64,000 bases of DNA from Leisingera sp. ANG-M1 (GCF_000813745.1 NZ_JWLC01000020.1:124001-188000); one strand, 5' to 3'; shown: positions 42,177 to 51,154, counted from the first letter of the stretch. A program made the numbers and translations. The notes: a model not told the origin generated them from the sequence alone.

Positions 42177-42826
42177 TGCGCATTCTGGTTTTGAACCCCA
42201 ACAGCAACCCTGAGTTTTCCGCCCAGATGGACAAGGCGGTCGAGCCGCTGCGCTTTGGCGGCGCTGTGCGGATCGACTGCATCTCGCTGACCGGAACGCC
42301 ACTCGGCATTGAAACCCAGCGCGACATTGATGCGGTGCTTGATCCGGTGTGCGATGCCATCGCTGCAAAAGAGGCTGAGTATGATGCTTTTGTGGTTGCC
42401 TGTTTTGCCGACACCGGCGTGGCCTCTGCCCGCGAGGTGACCAGCAAGCCAGTGCTGGGCATCTGCGAAGGCGGGCTCAGTGCAGCGCTAAATGCCGGTG
42501 AAAGGTTCGGTGTGATTTCCACGTCCAACGAAGCCCGCAACGCCGAGCTGCGCCTGATCCGCAGCCACGCACTAATGGAACGCTGTGCGGGCATGGAGCC
42601 GGTTAACATTCCGGTTGTTGAGATGATGCACTCGAATGAATTGGCTGAACGGATGGTTTCTGCAGGTCGCAGGCTGGCCGCCCAAGGCGCTGAGGTCGTT
42701 GTCTTGGGCTGTGCTGGCATGACGCGGCATCAGGCTCTGCTGCAAGACGAGCTGGGAATTCCAGTCCTCGATCCTGTAGTGTCCACGGCAGCTATGGCTC
42801 TGGGAGCAATTGCCGGCCGGGGCTGA
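42176..42826 (+). CDS. Asp/Glu/hydantoin racemase family protein
   Basis: This 216-residue protein has the two catalytic Cys of the family: Cys75 region (VVACFADTG) and a second (VVLGCAGM) near residue 182. It starts MRILVLNPNSNP, typical of hydantoin racemases and allantoin racemase. Racemising the hydantoin would feed both isomers into the D-specific hydantoinase and carbamoylase of this cluster. It overlaps the amidohydrolase gene by one base. Confidence 0.9.
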   Translation: MRILVLNPNSNPEFSAQMDKAVEPLRFGGAVRIDCISLTGTPLGIETQRDIDAVLDPVCDAIAAKEAEYDAFVVACFADTGVASAREVTSKPVLGICEGGLSAALNAGERFGVISTSNEARNAELRLIRSHALMERCAGMEPVNIPVVEMMHSNELAERMVSAGRRLAAQGAEVVVLGCAGMTRHQALLQDELGIPVLDPVVSTAAMALGAIAGRG

Positions 42827-42935
42827 GGAATGCTGAGAAACTGTGAGGCGGCGCAAAATCTCTGCTATGCGGGATGCTTGTTCTGGCAAGAGAGTGCTGT
42901 GTCCGCCAGACGCTTTATAGCCCTTGCACAGCCTG

Positions 42936-43823
42936 TCATGGTTTCATCTTCAGCCGCAGATGCTGCAAAAACAGGCTGACTCGGCGGGGCTGAAAGGCTC
43001 TATTTGGATAGACTGCAAACACGCCCACATCCGGGAAACGAGCATCCAGAGCCACCGGGCTAAGCAATCCGGCTTCGACCAGGTCTGCGGCCATGATTTC
43101 CGGCAAGAGCCCAATGCCCATGCCTCTCACCAGCGCGTCGCGGTAGATATGGGTCTGGTTCATCACCAGCCGCCAGGGCTGGCGCAGCTTCTGCACGCCG
43201 GTTTGACTGACCAGGGGCCAGCTGTCTCCGAAACGGGATCCACCGAAGGCAAGGCAGGCGTGGCTGCCGAGATCCGAAACGCCCGCGGGTGTTCCATTCT
43301 TCTCCAGATATGAGGGCGCGGCAAACAGGCCCAGGCGGGTGTTTGAAAGTTTGGAAACAATCAGGGAGCTGTCTTCAAGCGAAATCGCCAGCCGCACTGC
43401 AATATCCACATTGGCACTGACGAAATCGGTCTGGGCATTATCGAAGATCAGATCGAACAGCACCTCAGGGTATTGCGCCTGAAAGCTTTCGGCTGCGTCC
43501 AGCAGCAGCGAACCCAACCCCTCAGGCGCGGCCAGCCGGATGATGCCCGCGGGCCGGCTGCCGTGCTGATCCGAAACCTCCTGCTCCAGAGCATCCAGCT
43601 GTACGAGCATGGCTTTGCAGCCGTGATAATACCGCTGCCCTGCTTCGGTGATCTCCATCGAACGGGTCGTGCGGTTGATCAAGCGCTGGTCCAGCATCGC
43701 CTCCAGATCCGCCACATGGCGGCCGACAATCGCCGGGGTGACATTCTGATCCGCAGCGGCGGCGGCAAAGCTGCCCAATTCGACCACACGGGCGAAGACC
43801 GCCATTTTCCGCAGCTTGTCCAT
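42936..43823 (-). CDS. LysR family regulator
   Basis: This 295-residue LysR regulator starts MDKLRKMAVFARVVELGSFA, with an HTH at residues 17-38 and a substrate-binding domain. This sub-branch (CrgA/DmlR-like) often regulates a divergent neighbour. Here the divergent gene is the metallo-beta-lactamase-fold protein at 43918, 94 bases away. Ligand unknown. Confidence 0.9.
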   Translation of the reverse strand: MDKLRKMAVFARVVELGSFAAAAADQNVTPAIVGRHVADLEAMLDQRLINRTTRSMEITEAGQRYYHGCKAMLVQLDALEQEVSDQHGSRPAGIIRLAAPEGLGSLLLDAAESFQAQYPEVLFDLIFDNAQTDFVSANVDIAVRLAISLEDSSLIVSKLSNTRLGLFAAPSYLEKNGTPAGVSDLGSHACLAFGGSRFGDSWPLVSQTGVQKLRQPWRLVMNQTHIYRDALVRGMGIGLLPEIMAADLVEAGLLSPVALDARFPDVGVFAVYPNRAFQPRRVSLFLQHLRLKMKP

Positions 43824-43917
43824 TCGATACCTTTAGTAACTTCTGATCTTATCCGGGCAATAATTATCACACCTTCAGTCATAGATATATTGCCTTCAGC
43901 AAAAGGAGGCCCATCCC

Positions 43918-44775
43918 ATGAAACGTATTTTTGCAGCCCTTGCCGCGGCAGCCGCCTTCACCGGCGCTGCATTTGCCGCAGATGATGAAATGAAACCTGT
44001 CATGACCAAGCTGAAGGACGGCGTCTATCAGTTCCACATGGCGCATTACTCCAGCCTGGTTGTCACCACCGAAGACGGCGTTCTGGTCGTCGACCCGAAC
44101 CAGGAATTCCGCGCCAAAGCGATGCGGGCCGAGATCTCTAAGCTGACCGATCAGCCGGTGGTCAAGGTGCTGTACTCGCATCCGCATTTTGATCACTCGC
44201 GCGGGGGCCAGCTATTCAAGGACGAAGGGGCGGAGTTCATCACTCACGCCGGTTGCACAGAATTGCTGAGCCGCGACCTGGAAAACCGGGTGGTGCAGCC
44301 GGACGTGACCTACGAGGGTGATGCACACCGGATCGAGCTCGGCGGCAAGGTGGTCGAAATGCGCTATTATGGTGCCAATGACGGCCAGTGCAACAGCGCC
44401 ATCTATATGCCCGACGACAAGGTTCTGATGGCGGTGGACTGGCATCTGCAAGGCTTTGTGAACATGCCTGGGCGCTTGAACACGCATGATTATGTCGGCT
44501 CGCTCAACACCCTGCGCCGGGTCACCGCCGAGCTGGATTTCGACACTGTCATCTCAGGCCACATGCATGAATCCTCCCCCGGGCAGCTGGCCGAGGACCT
44601 GGCCTTCAACGAGGCGCTGTTCAAGGCGGTCTGGGACGGGATGCAGGCCGGAAAGTCGGTCGAAGAGCTGAAGGAAACGGTCAAACTGCCCGAGTTCAGC
44701 CACTGGCACATGTACGAGCAGAACTTGCCCGCCCATGTGGAGCGCATGGCCTATTCGATCTGGCACGGCCAGTAA
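43918..44775 (+). CDS. Exported metallo-beta-lactamase-fold hydrolase 1
   Basis: This 285-residue protein has a signal peptide (residues 1-20, ending AFA) and a metallo-beta-lactamase fold. The metal motif HPHFDHSRGG, a later GHMHES and an Asp-containing strand are visible. HxHxDH with the second His of the usual pair kept should hold two zinc ions. AAAGGAGG precedes ATG 43918. It forms a set with the cupin and a second MBL protein. It resembles SoxH-like proteins; substrate unknown. Confidence 0.85.
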   Translation: MKRIFAALAAAAAFTGAAFAADDEMKPVMTKLKDGVYQFHMAHYSSLVVTTEDGVLVVDPNQEFRAKAMRAEISKLTDQPVVKVLYSHPHFDHSRGGQLFKDEGAEFITHAGCTELLSRDLENRVVQPDVTYEGDAHRIELGGKVVEMRYYGANDGQCNSAIYMPDDKVLMAVDWHLQGFVNMPGRLNTHDYVGSLNTLRRVTAELDFDTVISGHMHESSPGQLAEDLAFNEALFKAVWDGMQAGKSVEELKETVKLPEFSHWHMYEQNLPAHVERMAYSIWHGQ

Positions 44776-44843
44776 CCCCCGCGGCACGGGCGGCATTCCC
44801 GCCCGTCCCCAACCCGCAGATCCCGCCACTCAGGAGGCTTGAT

Positions 44844-45305
44844 ATGTCCAGGAAAACCGAAACCACGGCAAAGCGAACAGTCGTCAGCGGCTGGCACGAG
44901 GGCCGGAAATACTTCATGGCGCCGGATGAATACACTTCGGTCGCGGCCGGCAAGGACGACACCGGATCAGACTACGTCTTCGGCGCAGGCGAGATCGCGC
45001 CGGGCAGCTGCATCCCGGACCATTACCACAAATGGGAAGACCAGACCTTCCACATCATCGAAGGCGAGCTTGAGGTCAAAATCGGCGACGAGGTGTTCCA
45101 GGCAGGCCCCGGCGCCAGCATCCAATGCCCGCGCGGCGTCTCCCACTATATGAAGAATTCCGGCAGCAGGACGGCGAAGATCATCAGCTACATCTTCCCC
45201 GGCGACTGGGCCGAAGAGTTTATGGCCGAAACCTCCCGCCAGAATGAAACCGGAGAGCGTGACCTGAAGCTGATCGAAGAGCGCTTTGGCGTGGTCTACC
45301 TCTGA
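44844..45305 (+). CDS. Cupin-domain protein
   Basis: This 153-residue single-domain cupin has motif 1 (GSCIPDHYHKWEDQTFHIIEGE) and motif 2 (PGASIQCPRGVSHYMKN), with His and Glu metal ligands. It has no signal peptide, unlike its neighbours. CAGGAGG lies upstream of ATG 44844. It sits between two MBL-fold genes on the same strand, 68 and 23 bases apart, so they are likely co-transcribed. It may be a dioxygenase, isomerase or binding protein. Confidence 0.85.
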   Translation: MSRKTETTAKRTVVSGWHEGRKYFMAPDEYTSVAAGKDDTGSDYVFGAGEIAPGSCIPDHYHKWEDQTFHIIEGELEVKIGDEVFQAGPGASIQCPRGVSHYMKNSGSRTAKIISYIFPGDWAEEFMAETSRQNETGERDLKLIEERFGVVYL

Positions 45306-45328
45306 GGCATGCGGAAAGGGAAACGAAC

Positions 45329-46207
45329 ATGAAACGGACAATCACCGTGTTGGCCGCAGGCCTTGCTGCAGCCAATATTATGACCGCCAGCACATCGGCT
45401 GAAGAAACCGCGGTCAAAACCCAAAAGCTCGATGAATACGTCTATGCGATGAGTTTCGGGCATTACACCAGCCTTGTTGTTCTGGGGACCGAGGGCGTGC
45501 TGCTGGTGGATCCGGCCAACCCTTACCGCGCGTCGCTCTTACGTGCAGAGATCGCCCGGCTGACCGATCTGCCGGTCACCCGGATTGTGATGACCCACGA
45601 GCATTTTGACCATATCGGCGGCACCGAAGTGTTTCCCGGCGCAGAAATCATTGCACATGAGAACATCGAAATGTTCTTTGATCAGGACCCGCTCGGCCTG
45701 ACGCCGGGCAAGGTGGATGTGACCTATGAAGACCGCATGAGCATCGGCATGGGCACCACCAAAGTTGATCTGCTGCATTTCGGTCCGGCAGACGGGGTCG
45801 CGGTTTCAGTGATCCACTTGCCGCAGGAACGGATTGCCGTCGCGGCCGACATGTACCTGGATGGCGCGCTGACGCCGGGCTGGGCCCTGACCGACACCAA
45901 CCTGCTGGGCTCGCGCCAGATTTTGAACACGCTGGACGGCTGGGCGCTGATGCACGCGGTGAACACTCATTCGCACAGCACCGATCCGGCGCTGCTTTCA
46001 GCCGCAGCCGAATTTTACAACGACCTCTATGATGCGGTCTTCCCTGTGGTCGAACAGGTGAACCGGGAGAACCCGGCCGGATCGGTTCAGGCGGTGCTGG
46101 AACTGAGCAGGACGCTGGAGCTGCCCGAATATGCTGACTGGGGCAATTACGAGGACCTGCCGGATTATGTGGTGAAAATGGGTTTTGCGCTGATTCATGG
46201 CGGCTGA
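45329..46207 (+). CDS. Exported metallo-beta-lactamase-fold hydrolase 2
   Basis: This 292-residue protein has a signal peptide (residues 1-24) and the MBL-fold metal motif HEHFDHIGG near residue 90, and a later NTHSHSTDP. It is a distant paralogue of the 43918-44775 product: both share the YxxxxxHYxSLVV...GVLLVDP opening and a similar C-terminal helix region. Two exported hydrolases in one operon may handle related substrates. Confidence 0.85.
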   Translation: MKRTITVLAAGLAAANIMTASTSAEETAVKTQKLDEYVYAMSFGHYTSLVVLGTEGVLLVDPANPYRASLLRAEIARLTDLPVTRIVMTHEHFDHIGGTEVFPGAEIIAHENIEMFFDQDPLGLTPGKVDVTYEDRMSIGMGTTKVDLLHFGPADGVAVSVIHLPQERIAVAADMYLDGALTPGWALTDTNLLGSRQILNTLDGWALMHAVNTHSHSTDPALLSAAAEFYNDLYDAVFPVVEQVNRENPAGSVQAVLELSRTLELPEYADWGNYEDLPDYVVKMGFALIHGG

Positions 46208-46256
46208 TCAGCCCCGACTGTCACCTCAACCCGCCCCGATGAATTGGAGATCCCCC

Positions 46257-46910
46257 GTGAAACTGCATGTCTTTGAAACTTGCCCATACTGCTTGCGCGT
46301 CCGGATCTTCGCGGGGTTGAAGGGCCTGCCCCTGACCATTGTGCCGATGACTCCCGGCGAGGTCCCGGAACATTTGCGAAAGCGTGTGGGCAGAACCACC
46401 GTACCCATTCTGGAACTCGGCGACGAGGTGCTGCAAAACAGTGCTGAAATCATCTGCCAGCTCGATGCGCAAGGCACGCAGCTCCTGTCCGGCTATCAAA
46501 CCTCTGCCGCGTTTGAGGCGTGGCGTGCAAGCATCAGGGCGCCGCTGGATGCACTGTGTTACCCCCGCATGCCGGGTCTCTCTCCCGCCGAATTGGCCAG
46601 CCCCGGCGCGCGGTGCTGGGTCAAATCCGAGATGCCAAAGCGGATTGGCATGAGCTTTGCCGAGGCTTTGGCGAAGACCGGTCAGCTTACTGATGAAATT
46701 GCCGGGCTCCTCCCCGCAGCCTTGCGGTGGCTGGACAGTCCCTTGCGGTTTGACACCATCGCCGCGCTGGCTGATCTGCAAAGCCTGACCATGGTCGCAG
46801 AACTGCATTGGCCGAATTCAGTCGGATCACGCTTCCAAACCCTGATGCACCGCGCCGGGATGGCGCCGTTCCCACCTGTGGATCAAACTGGTTACTATCT
46901 TGATGAGTGA
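46257..46910 (+). CDS. grxB: Glutaredoxin 2 family protein
   Basis: This 217-residue protein matches E. coli Grx2 in length and layout: an N-terminal thioredoxin-like domain with CPYC at residues 9-12 and a VPIL cis-Pro, then an all-helical GST-like domain. It should reduce disulfides with glutathione in the cytosol. GTG 46257 is the start, behind TTGGAG, because the CPYC spacing then matches the family. It lies 49 bases after the second MBL gene. Confidence 0.88.
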   Translation: MKLHVFETCPYCLRVRIFAGLKGLPLTIVPMTPGEVPEHLRKRVGRTTVPILELGDEVLQNSAEIICQLDAQGTQLLSGYQTSAAFEAWRASIRAPLDALCYPRMPGLSPAELASPGARCWVKSEMPKRIGMSFAEALAKTGQLTDEIAGLLPAALRWLDSPLRFDTIAALADLQSLTMVAELHWPNSVGSRFQTLMHRAGMAPFPPVDQTGYYLDE

Positions 46911-47288
46911 CCAGCAGGGTCATTAGCGGTTTTCCGAAGTGTGTTTTGCTTGTGCCGGAGCGGGAAAGGCCTCATGCAAGTCTTTCCAGCCTGGCAGCCT
47001 CGCCTGGCTGCCACGAAAAATACTCAATCGATCCATGCGGCCCCTGAGGGGATGGTCTGATACGCTGACAGCGGTGCGATCCGCACCGGCCAGTTCCTGT
47101 CGTCCCTGGCGTTCCAATTGCCGCGCGATCTACGAACGGCAGCTTTCGGGAGGCTGCGCTGCGGTTGGAATGGCAGTGATGAACGTCTGGTATGGGCCGC
47201 CCTGGTCTCACTGCAGGTATGGAATTGCGAGGGCACAGTGACACAGCCTGTATGCAGAGATGTTGTATCCGATCATGCCCTAGTTCTC
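46911..47288. other. Intergenic stretch with a hairpin
   Basis: No gene is supported here. TGGCAGCC (46992-46999) pairs perfectly with GGCTGCCA (47006-47013). It lacks a T-run on either side, so it is at best a weak terminator between convergent genes. Confidence 0.4.
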
Positions 47289-48041
47289 CTAAATCAGCTG
47301 CTCGTGGATATTGCGGGCGATTAGCCCCATCGGATCGCGCTCGAGAGCTCCGACCAGGGAATACTGCCAAGGACCGTCCTGCCAGGAAATGGTCAGATAG
47401 CCCTTGGCTTCATGAAATCGAAACGACTGGCTGCCGCGGGAGGTTCCGTGAGTGGCCAGCAGGCTTAGCCTGTCGCCGTTTGCGTTTTCATACATGAAGA
47501 GCGCTGAGGCCTGATCGCCGGCAGGCAGCAACCGGCCGCCGATGAGGCTGAACCCTGTGCCGCCCAGCTGGGGCGCGATGATTGCGGCTCCAAGACGGTT
47601 CGAAAGCCAGGTTTGAAGATGGTCCTTTTCGGTGGCGGCGACTTCGACCGGGTGCATGACCTCGCTGACATAGAGGGAATGTGCGGCACGGGCGTGCTCT
47701 GCAAAGACAGCAATATCACCAATTGCGGAGGGATCATGCTTTGGAAGGACGTAGCCAAAACCAAGGCCCGCTGCAAACAGCGCCACAGATGCGGCGATAC
47801 GCCAGCCGGCTGCAGGTGCTGCAGCGCGCTCGGCACGCTTTTTGAGGCCGCTCAAATGCGCCTCGGAAGGGACTGGAACAGCCTCCCCGATCAGACCGGA
47901 ATGGCGCTGCATCTCTCGCATACGGGCGGCATCCTCCGGGTGGGATGCTAGGTGCTTTTCAAGCCGGGCGCGTTCTTCCGCCGGCAATTCCCCGTCGATT
48001 GCGGATTGGATCAGCTTTTCAATGGCGTTGCGCTGGGTCAT
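47289..48041 (-). CDS. Anti-sigma factor
   Basis: This 250-residue protein starts with a zinc-finger-like anti-sigma helix region (IEKLIQSAIDGELPAEERARLEKHL) without the usual His/Cys finger. A transmembrane helix near residues 80-100 and a periplasmic domain of about 150 residues follow. It overlaps the ECF sigma gene by 4 bases. It probably holds the sigma factor at the membrane until an envelope signal arrives. Confidence 0.85.
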   Translation of the reverse strand: MTQRNAIEKLIQSAIDGELPAEERARLEKHLASHPEDAARMREMQRHSGLIGEAVPVPSEAHLSGLKKRAERAAAPAAGWRIAASVALFAAGLGFGYVLPKHDPSAIGDIAVFAEHARAAHSLYVSEVMHPVEVAATEKDHLQTWLSNRLGAAIIAPQLGGTGFSLIGGRLLPAGDQASALFMYENANGDRLSLLATHGTSRGSQSFRFHEAKGYLTISWQDGPWQYSLVGALERDPMGLIARNIHEQLI

Positions 48042-48547
48042 TTCACGCTCCTGATCTTCGTCGCGGCAGATGCGTCCATTTCCGCCTTCAGCCTGCAGCG
48101 CGCGCGGGAAATGCGCGACATCAAAGTTCCCTTCGGGATGCGCAGCGCTCTTGCGGCTTCATCATAGCTCAACCCCGCAATCACGACAGCAAGGAGGGCT
48201 TGCCGCTGATCCTGAGGGAGCTTGCCGAGGCATTTCCAAACAGCGAGAATTTCCAGGCGTTCCTCTGAACTGACGTCGAGACCCGCGATATCACCGATTT
48301 GCTCCAGCGCCACGGTCGGACGCCGGCTATCATGCCGCCAGCGGTCGCGGAACAAGTTGAGCAGCATCCGGGTGAGCCAGGGTTTTAGCGGCCGCCCGGG
48401 GATCCACAGCAAGCGCTTGCGCAGGGCGCGCTCAATGCAGTCCTGCACCAGGTCGTCAGCTGCGTCCCGGTCGCGTGTCAGCGACCAGGCATAGCGCCAC
48501 AGATCAGGCAGGCAGTCTTCCAGCTGAGTGTCGAATGAACGGATCAT
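48038..48547 (-). CDS. ECF sigma factor
   Basis: This 169-residue ECF sigma factor has region 2 (DLWRYAWSLTRDRDAADDLVQD) and region 4 (LSYDEAARALRIPKGTLMSRISRA). ATG 48547 is chosen because it gives the normal length; a longer frame to 48634 would run through a terminator-like hairpin. The next gene is its anti-sigma factor. The promoter must lie upstream of the hairpin at 48556-48585 or inside the upstream gene. Confidence 0.9.
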   Translation of the reverse strand: MIRSFDTQLEDCLPDLWRYAWSLTRDRDAADDLVQDCIERALRKRLLWIPGRPLKPWLTRMLLNLFRDRWRHDSRRPTVALEQIGDIAGLDVSSEERLEILAVWKCLGKLPQDQRQALLAVVIAGLSYDEAARALRIPKGTLMSRISRARCRLKAEMDASAATKIRSVK

Positions 48548-48549
48548 GC

Positions 48550-48585
48550 AAAACAGCCGGGGGCGGGCCTTTGCCGGCCCCCGGC
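48550..48585 (-). terminator. Hairpin between the small secreted protein and ECF sigma genes
   Basis: GCCGGGGG (48556-48563) pairs with CCCCCGGC (48578-48585). On the minus strand it is followed by TGTTTTGC, next to the sigma factor start at 48547. It looks like a terminator for the 48594-48986 gene, or an attenuator in the sigma factor leader. Confidence 0.6.
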
Positions 48586-48593
48586 CCCTTTTG

Positions 48594-48986
48594 TTAGGGG
48601 CGGGCGGTGTGCCAAACGCCTTTGACGCCATCACCGGTCATGTCACCGGGCTTCTTGTCCTTGAACCACAGGTATAGCGGCTGGCCTTTGTAAGCGACTT
48701 GCTGTGAGCCGTCTTTTCGCTCGACCAAGCTGTAGTGCCTGGGCAGGTCCATACCGGTTTCGCTTGCCAGCGGCGGCCACTTCTCGGCGCAGGCGTCATA
48801 GCAGCTGGAGACGCCATTCTTGTCCTTGTCGAAGGTGTAGAGGGTCATCTTGCGGGTATTCATCAGATAGGTCTTGCCGTTGTACTTGCCGGTAACAGCC
48901 GGTGCCCCGGTGTGGCCTTCAGCGCTTGCCGAAATTGCGGATACTGCCAAGGCTGCGCCAGCCAGGACGAAGGATTTCAAATTCAT
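48594..48986 (-). CDS. Small secreted COG4315-type protein
   Basis: This 130-residue protein has a signal peptide (residues 1-22, ending ASA) and two copies of the 'secreted repeat' pattern (YLMNTRKMTLYTFDKDKNGVSSCYDACAEKWPPL and a later YKGQPLYLWFKDKKPGD segment). Such proteins often lie beside ECF sigma/anti-sigma pairs. The two Cys probably form a disulfide. It is upstream of the sigma gene on the same strand and may be a target or part of the same response. Function unknown. Confidence 0.85.
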   Translation of the reverse strand: MNLKSFVLAGAALAVSAISASAEGHTGAPAVTGKYNGKTYLMNTRKMTLYTFDKDKNGVSSCYDACAEKWPPLASETGMDLPRHYSLVERKDGSQQVAYKGQPLYLWFKDKKPGDMTGDGVKGVWHTARP

Positions 48987-49111
48987 GCCGTTTCTCCAGA
49001 TTTGCCGAGGCCTGCTAAAACGCAGACATGAGAACTACGCTTCGGTGGCAGGAAAATTCCCTGGCGTTGAAAAAATTCGGGTTTGCGGCCCCCGGCGGCT
49101 GCAAGCATTTG

Positions 49112-50329
49112 TTATGTATGCAGTTTCAACGCAACCCGGGAGGGGCTCGGCAGAGCACATGCGCAGCAAAATGCAAGCAATCCGCCCGCAGCCAGTGTCA
49201 GGAAGCCCAATCCCCACGCCGCAGTGGCGGGTGCCGCATCCAGGACCATGCCAAAGTTGACCGGTGCAATGGCGCCTGCGCCGATACCCAGCACCGAACG
49301 CACGCCCAAGGCCCGGCCAAGGTAACCCGGTGGAACCGCGTCTGTCATCGCTGAAGACAGCACTGCAGAATCTCCAATCGTGGCAAAGCCATAGAGGGCA
49401 ATCAGCAGAATGAGAAGCGAGGGCGGCATCGATGCTGCCCAGCCTACCGACGCTGAACACACGCACCCCAGCAAGGCAAAGCCAATCAGGACCCGGCGTG
49501 TACCCAGTTTATCCGCCGCCATGCCTGACAAAAAAGAGGCAAAAAAGCCGGACAGATGCAGCGCCAGGGCGGTCCAGATCCCCAGCTCCACCGCGCTCAT
49601 ACCGGAGGCCCCTGACAAGGCTGCAACCAGGAAGGCAGGCACCCAGGCCCACATGCCGAGCAGCTCCCACGTATGGCCGATGTATCCCAGGATCAGCAGC
49701 CGCGAATTACGCCGCTGGCCTGGGGACAAAGCGGAGGCTGCTGATTTAGCGGCTGCCTCAATATCCTTCGCATGGCGGACCGAAAGATATGAAAACAGCC
49801 CGCCCGCCGCAGTGAGTACGGCTGCAGAAAGAAACGCTGCGCGGTAGTCCGTCAGATCAAGCATCAGGTTGCTGAGAATGATCGACACGACATAGCCCGC
49901 CGACATGCCGGCGAGCACCCAGCCTACCGCTGCGTTCTTTCGTGCAGCTGGCGCATTGGACGAGGCCAGCATGATTGCAGGCGTATAGGTTCCGCCCTGG
50001 GTCAGCCCGATCAGCGACATAGTGATCAGCCCGCTGGTAAAATCCCGGGCAAATGCCGCGGCTGCCAGCGCCGCCAAGGCGGAGGCCGCCGCTGACAGGG
50101 TGAACACCCGCCGCGCTCCGCATCTATCGCAAAGAAAGGACGCGGCCAGCAGCGAAACTGCCATTGCCACGGTAAACCCGCCCTGGATTAGCCCGGCCTG
50201 GGTTGCCGTCATCTCCCACTCAGAGCGCAAAACACTGAGGCAGGCGGGAAACACCATGAACACTGCTGTTGTGCAGACACGGGCCAGAACCAGCAGCGGA
50301 AGATTGAGTTTTGGCGGTTTAGCGGTCAT
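49112..50329 (-). CDS. MFS transporter (CynX/NimT-like)
   Basis: This 405-residue protein has 12 transmembrane helices of the major facilitator superfamily. Loops 2-3 and 8-9 carry the DRCGARRV and DKLGTRRV motifs. It is divergent from a MarR regulator across a palindromic operator, so it is probably a drug or metabolite exporter under MarR control. ATG 50329 was chosen since the first helix follows it; a longer frame runs into the operator. Substrate unknown. Confidence 0.9.
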   Translation of the reverse strand: MTAKPPKLNLPLLVLARVCTTAVFMVFPACLSVLRSEWEMTATQAGLIQGGFTVAMAVSLLAASFLCDRCGARRVFTLSAAASALAALAAAAFARDFTSGLITMSLIGLTQGGTYTPAIMLASSNAPAARKNAAVGWVLAGMSAGYVVSIILSNLMLDLTDYRAAFLSAAVLTAAGGLFSYLSVRHAKDIEAAAKSAASALSPGQRRNSRLLILGYIGHTWELLGMWAWVPAFLVAALSGASGMSAVELGIWTALALHLSGFFASFLSGMAADKLGTRRVLIGFALLGCVCSASVGWAASMPPSLLILLIALYGFATIGDSAVLSSAMTDAVPPGYLGRALGVRSVLGIGAGAIAPVNFGMVLDAAPATAAWGLGFLTLAAGGLLAFCCACALPSPSRVALKLHT

Positions 50330-50363
50330 GGTTGCAGCGGCTTTGAAAATTACAATACCGCTT

Positions 50364-50394
50364 ATGCAATAGAGTTGCATTAGCGCTAATGCAA
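50364..50394. promoter_or_regulatory. Palindromic MarR operator between MFS and MarR genes
   Basis: TTGCATTAGCGCTAATGCAA (50375-50394) is a perfect 20-bp palindrome. Upstream, ATGCAA (50364-50369) and TTGCAT (50375-50380) form a second inverted repeat that shares a half-site. The palindrome abuts the MarR start and lies 46 bases before the MFS start, as expected for a repressor that controls itself and the transporter. Confidence 0.75.
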
Positions 50395-50402
50395 GGTGTG
50401 GC

Positions 50403-50882
50403 TTGGCAGAGGCAAAGGAAGTCGGGATCGGGGAGCTGCTCCGCCATCTCAGTGATCTCTTCGACAAGGATGCGGAGCGGATTTACGCAGGCATGGATCT
50501 GGGCGTGCATTACCGGGCCCGCTACACACCTATTATAAGGGCTTTTGACGGCGAACCCCTGTCCATTGGCGATCTTCACGACCGGATCCGCGTCACTCAG
50601 GGTGCGATCAGCCAAACCGTCAAGCTGATGAAAGAGGCAGGGCTGCTGGTGCCGGTCAAAGCGAGCGACCAGCGCGTCAGCCGGGTTGACCTGACCCCTT
50701 TGGGCCGCGAAATCAAAGCCAGGCTCACAGCGGAATGGGAGCTGCACATCGGCGTGATTTCGGAGCTTGAAGCAGCGATTGGCACACCTCTGCGCGCCGC
50801 ATTGGGCGAAACCATAAATTCCCTTGAAAGCACCAGTTACCTAGACCGAATTGAGAAAAAGAGGCGCGAAGCCAACAAGTAA
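50403..50882 (+). CDS. MarR family transcriptional regulator
   Basis: This 159-residue regulator has the winged HTH pattern (LSIGDLHDRIRVTQGAISQTVKLMKEAGLL, then SDQRVSRVDLTPLG wing). The likely start is TTG 50403, behind GCAAGGTG, because no in-frame ATG upstream is available; ATG 50493 would cut the first helix. The gene is divergent from the MFS transporter and probably represses it through the palindrome at 50364-50394. Confidence 0.88.
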   Translation: MAEAKEVGIGELLRHLSDLFDKDAERIYAGMDLGVHYRARYTPIIRAFDGEPLSIGDLHDRIRVTQGAISQTVKLMKEAGLLVPVKASDQRVSRVDLTPLGREIKARLTAEWELHIGVISELEAAIGTPLRAALGETINSLESTSYLDRIEKKRREANK

Positions 50883-51154
50883 GGCGGCGTCTGTATGTTA
50901 CGGCGGGCCTGCATTGCAAAATGCTCCTTGCTGTGGAATTGAAAAGCGGGCGGCTGGTGCGCTGCGCCAAGCTGCCTGGCGCCTTGCGTTATCAGAGTCC
51001 TTTATGGCCGCGCTTAGCGCCAGAGCCGAACGGGGAGGACCCGCGCCCAGCTGACGCACCGGCAAGCGAAGGTAACAAATCGGCGCACTTCACAAAACTC
51101 GTGAAAATCGACTACGACTTCTCGTCGGTAGTGGATCGGTTTACGGAGGGACGA

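Noticed and set aside
44775-44843. ACGGGCGG/CCGCCCGT hairpin after the first MBL gene as a terminator
   Set aside because: No T-run follows on either strand, and the next genes are closely spaced in the same direction.
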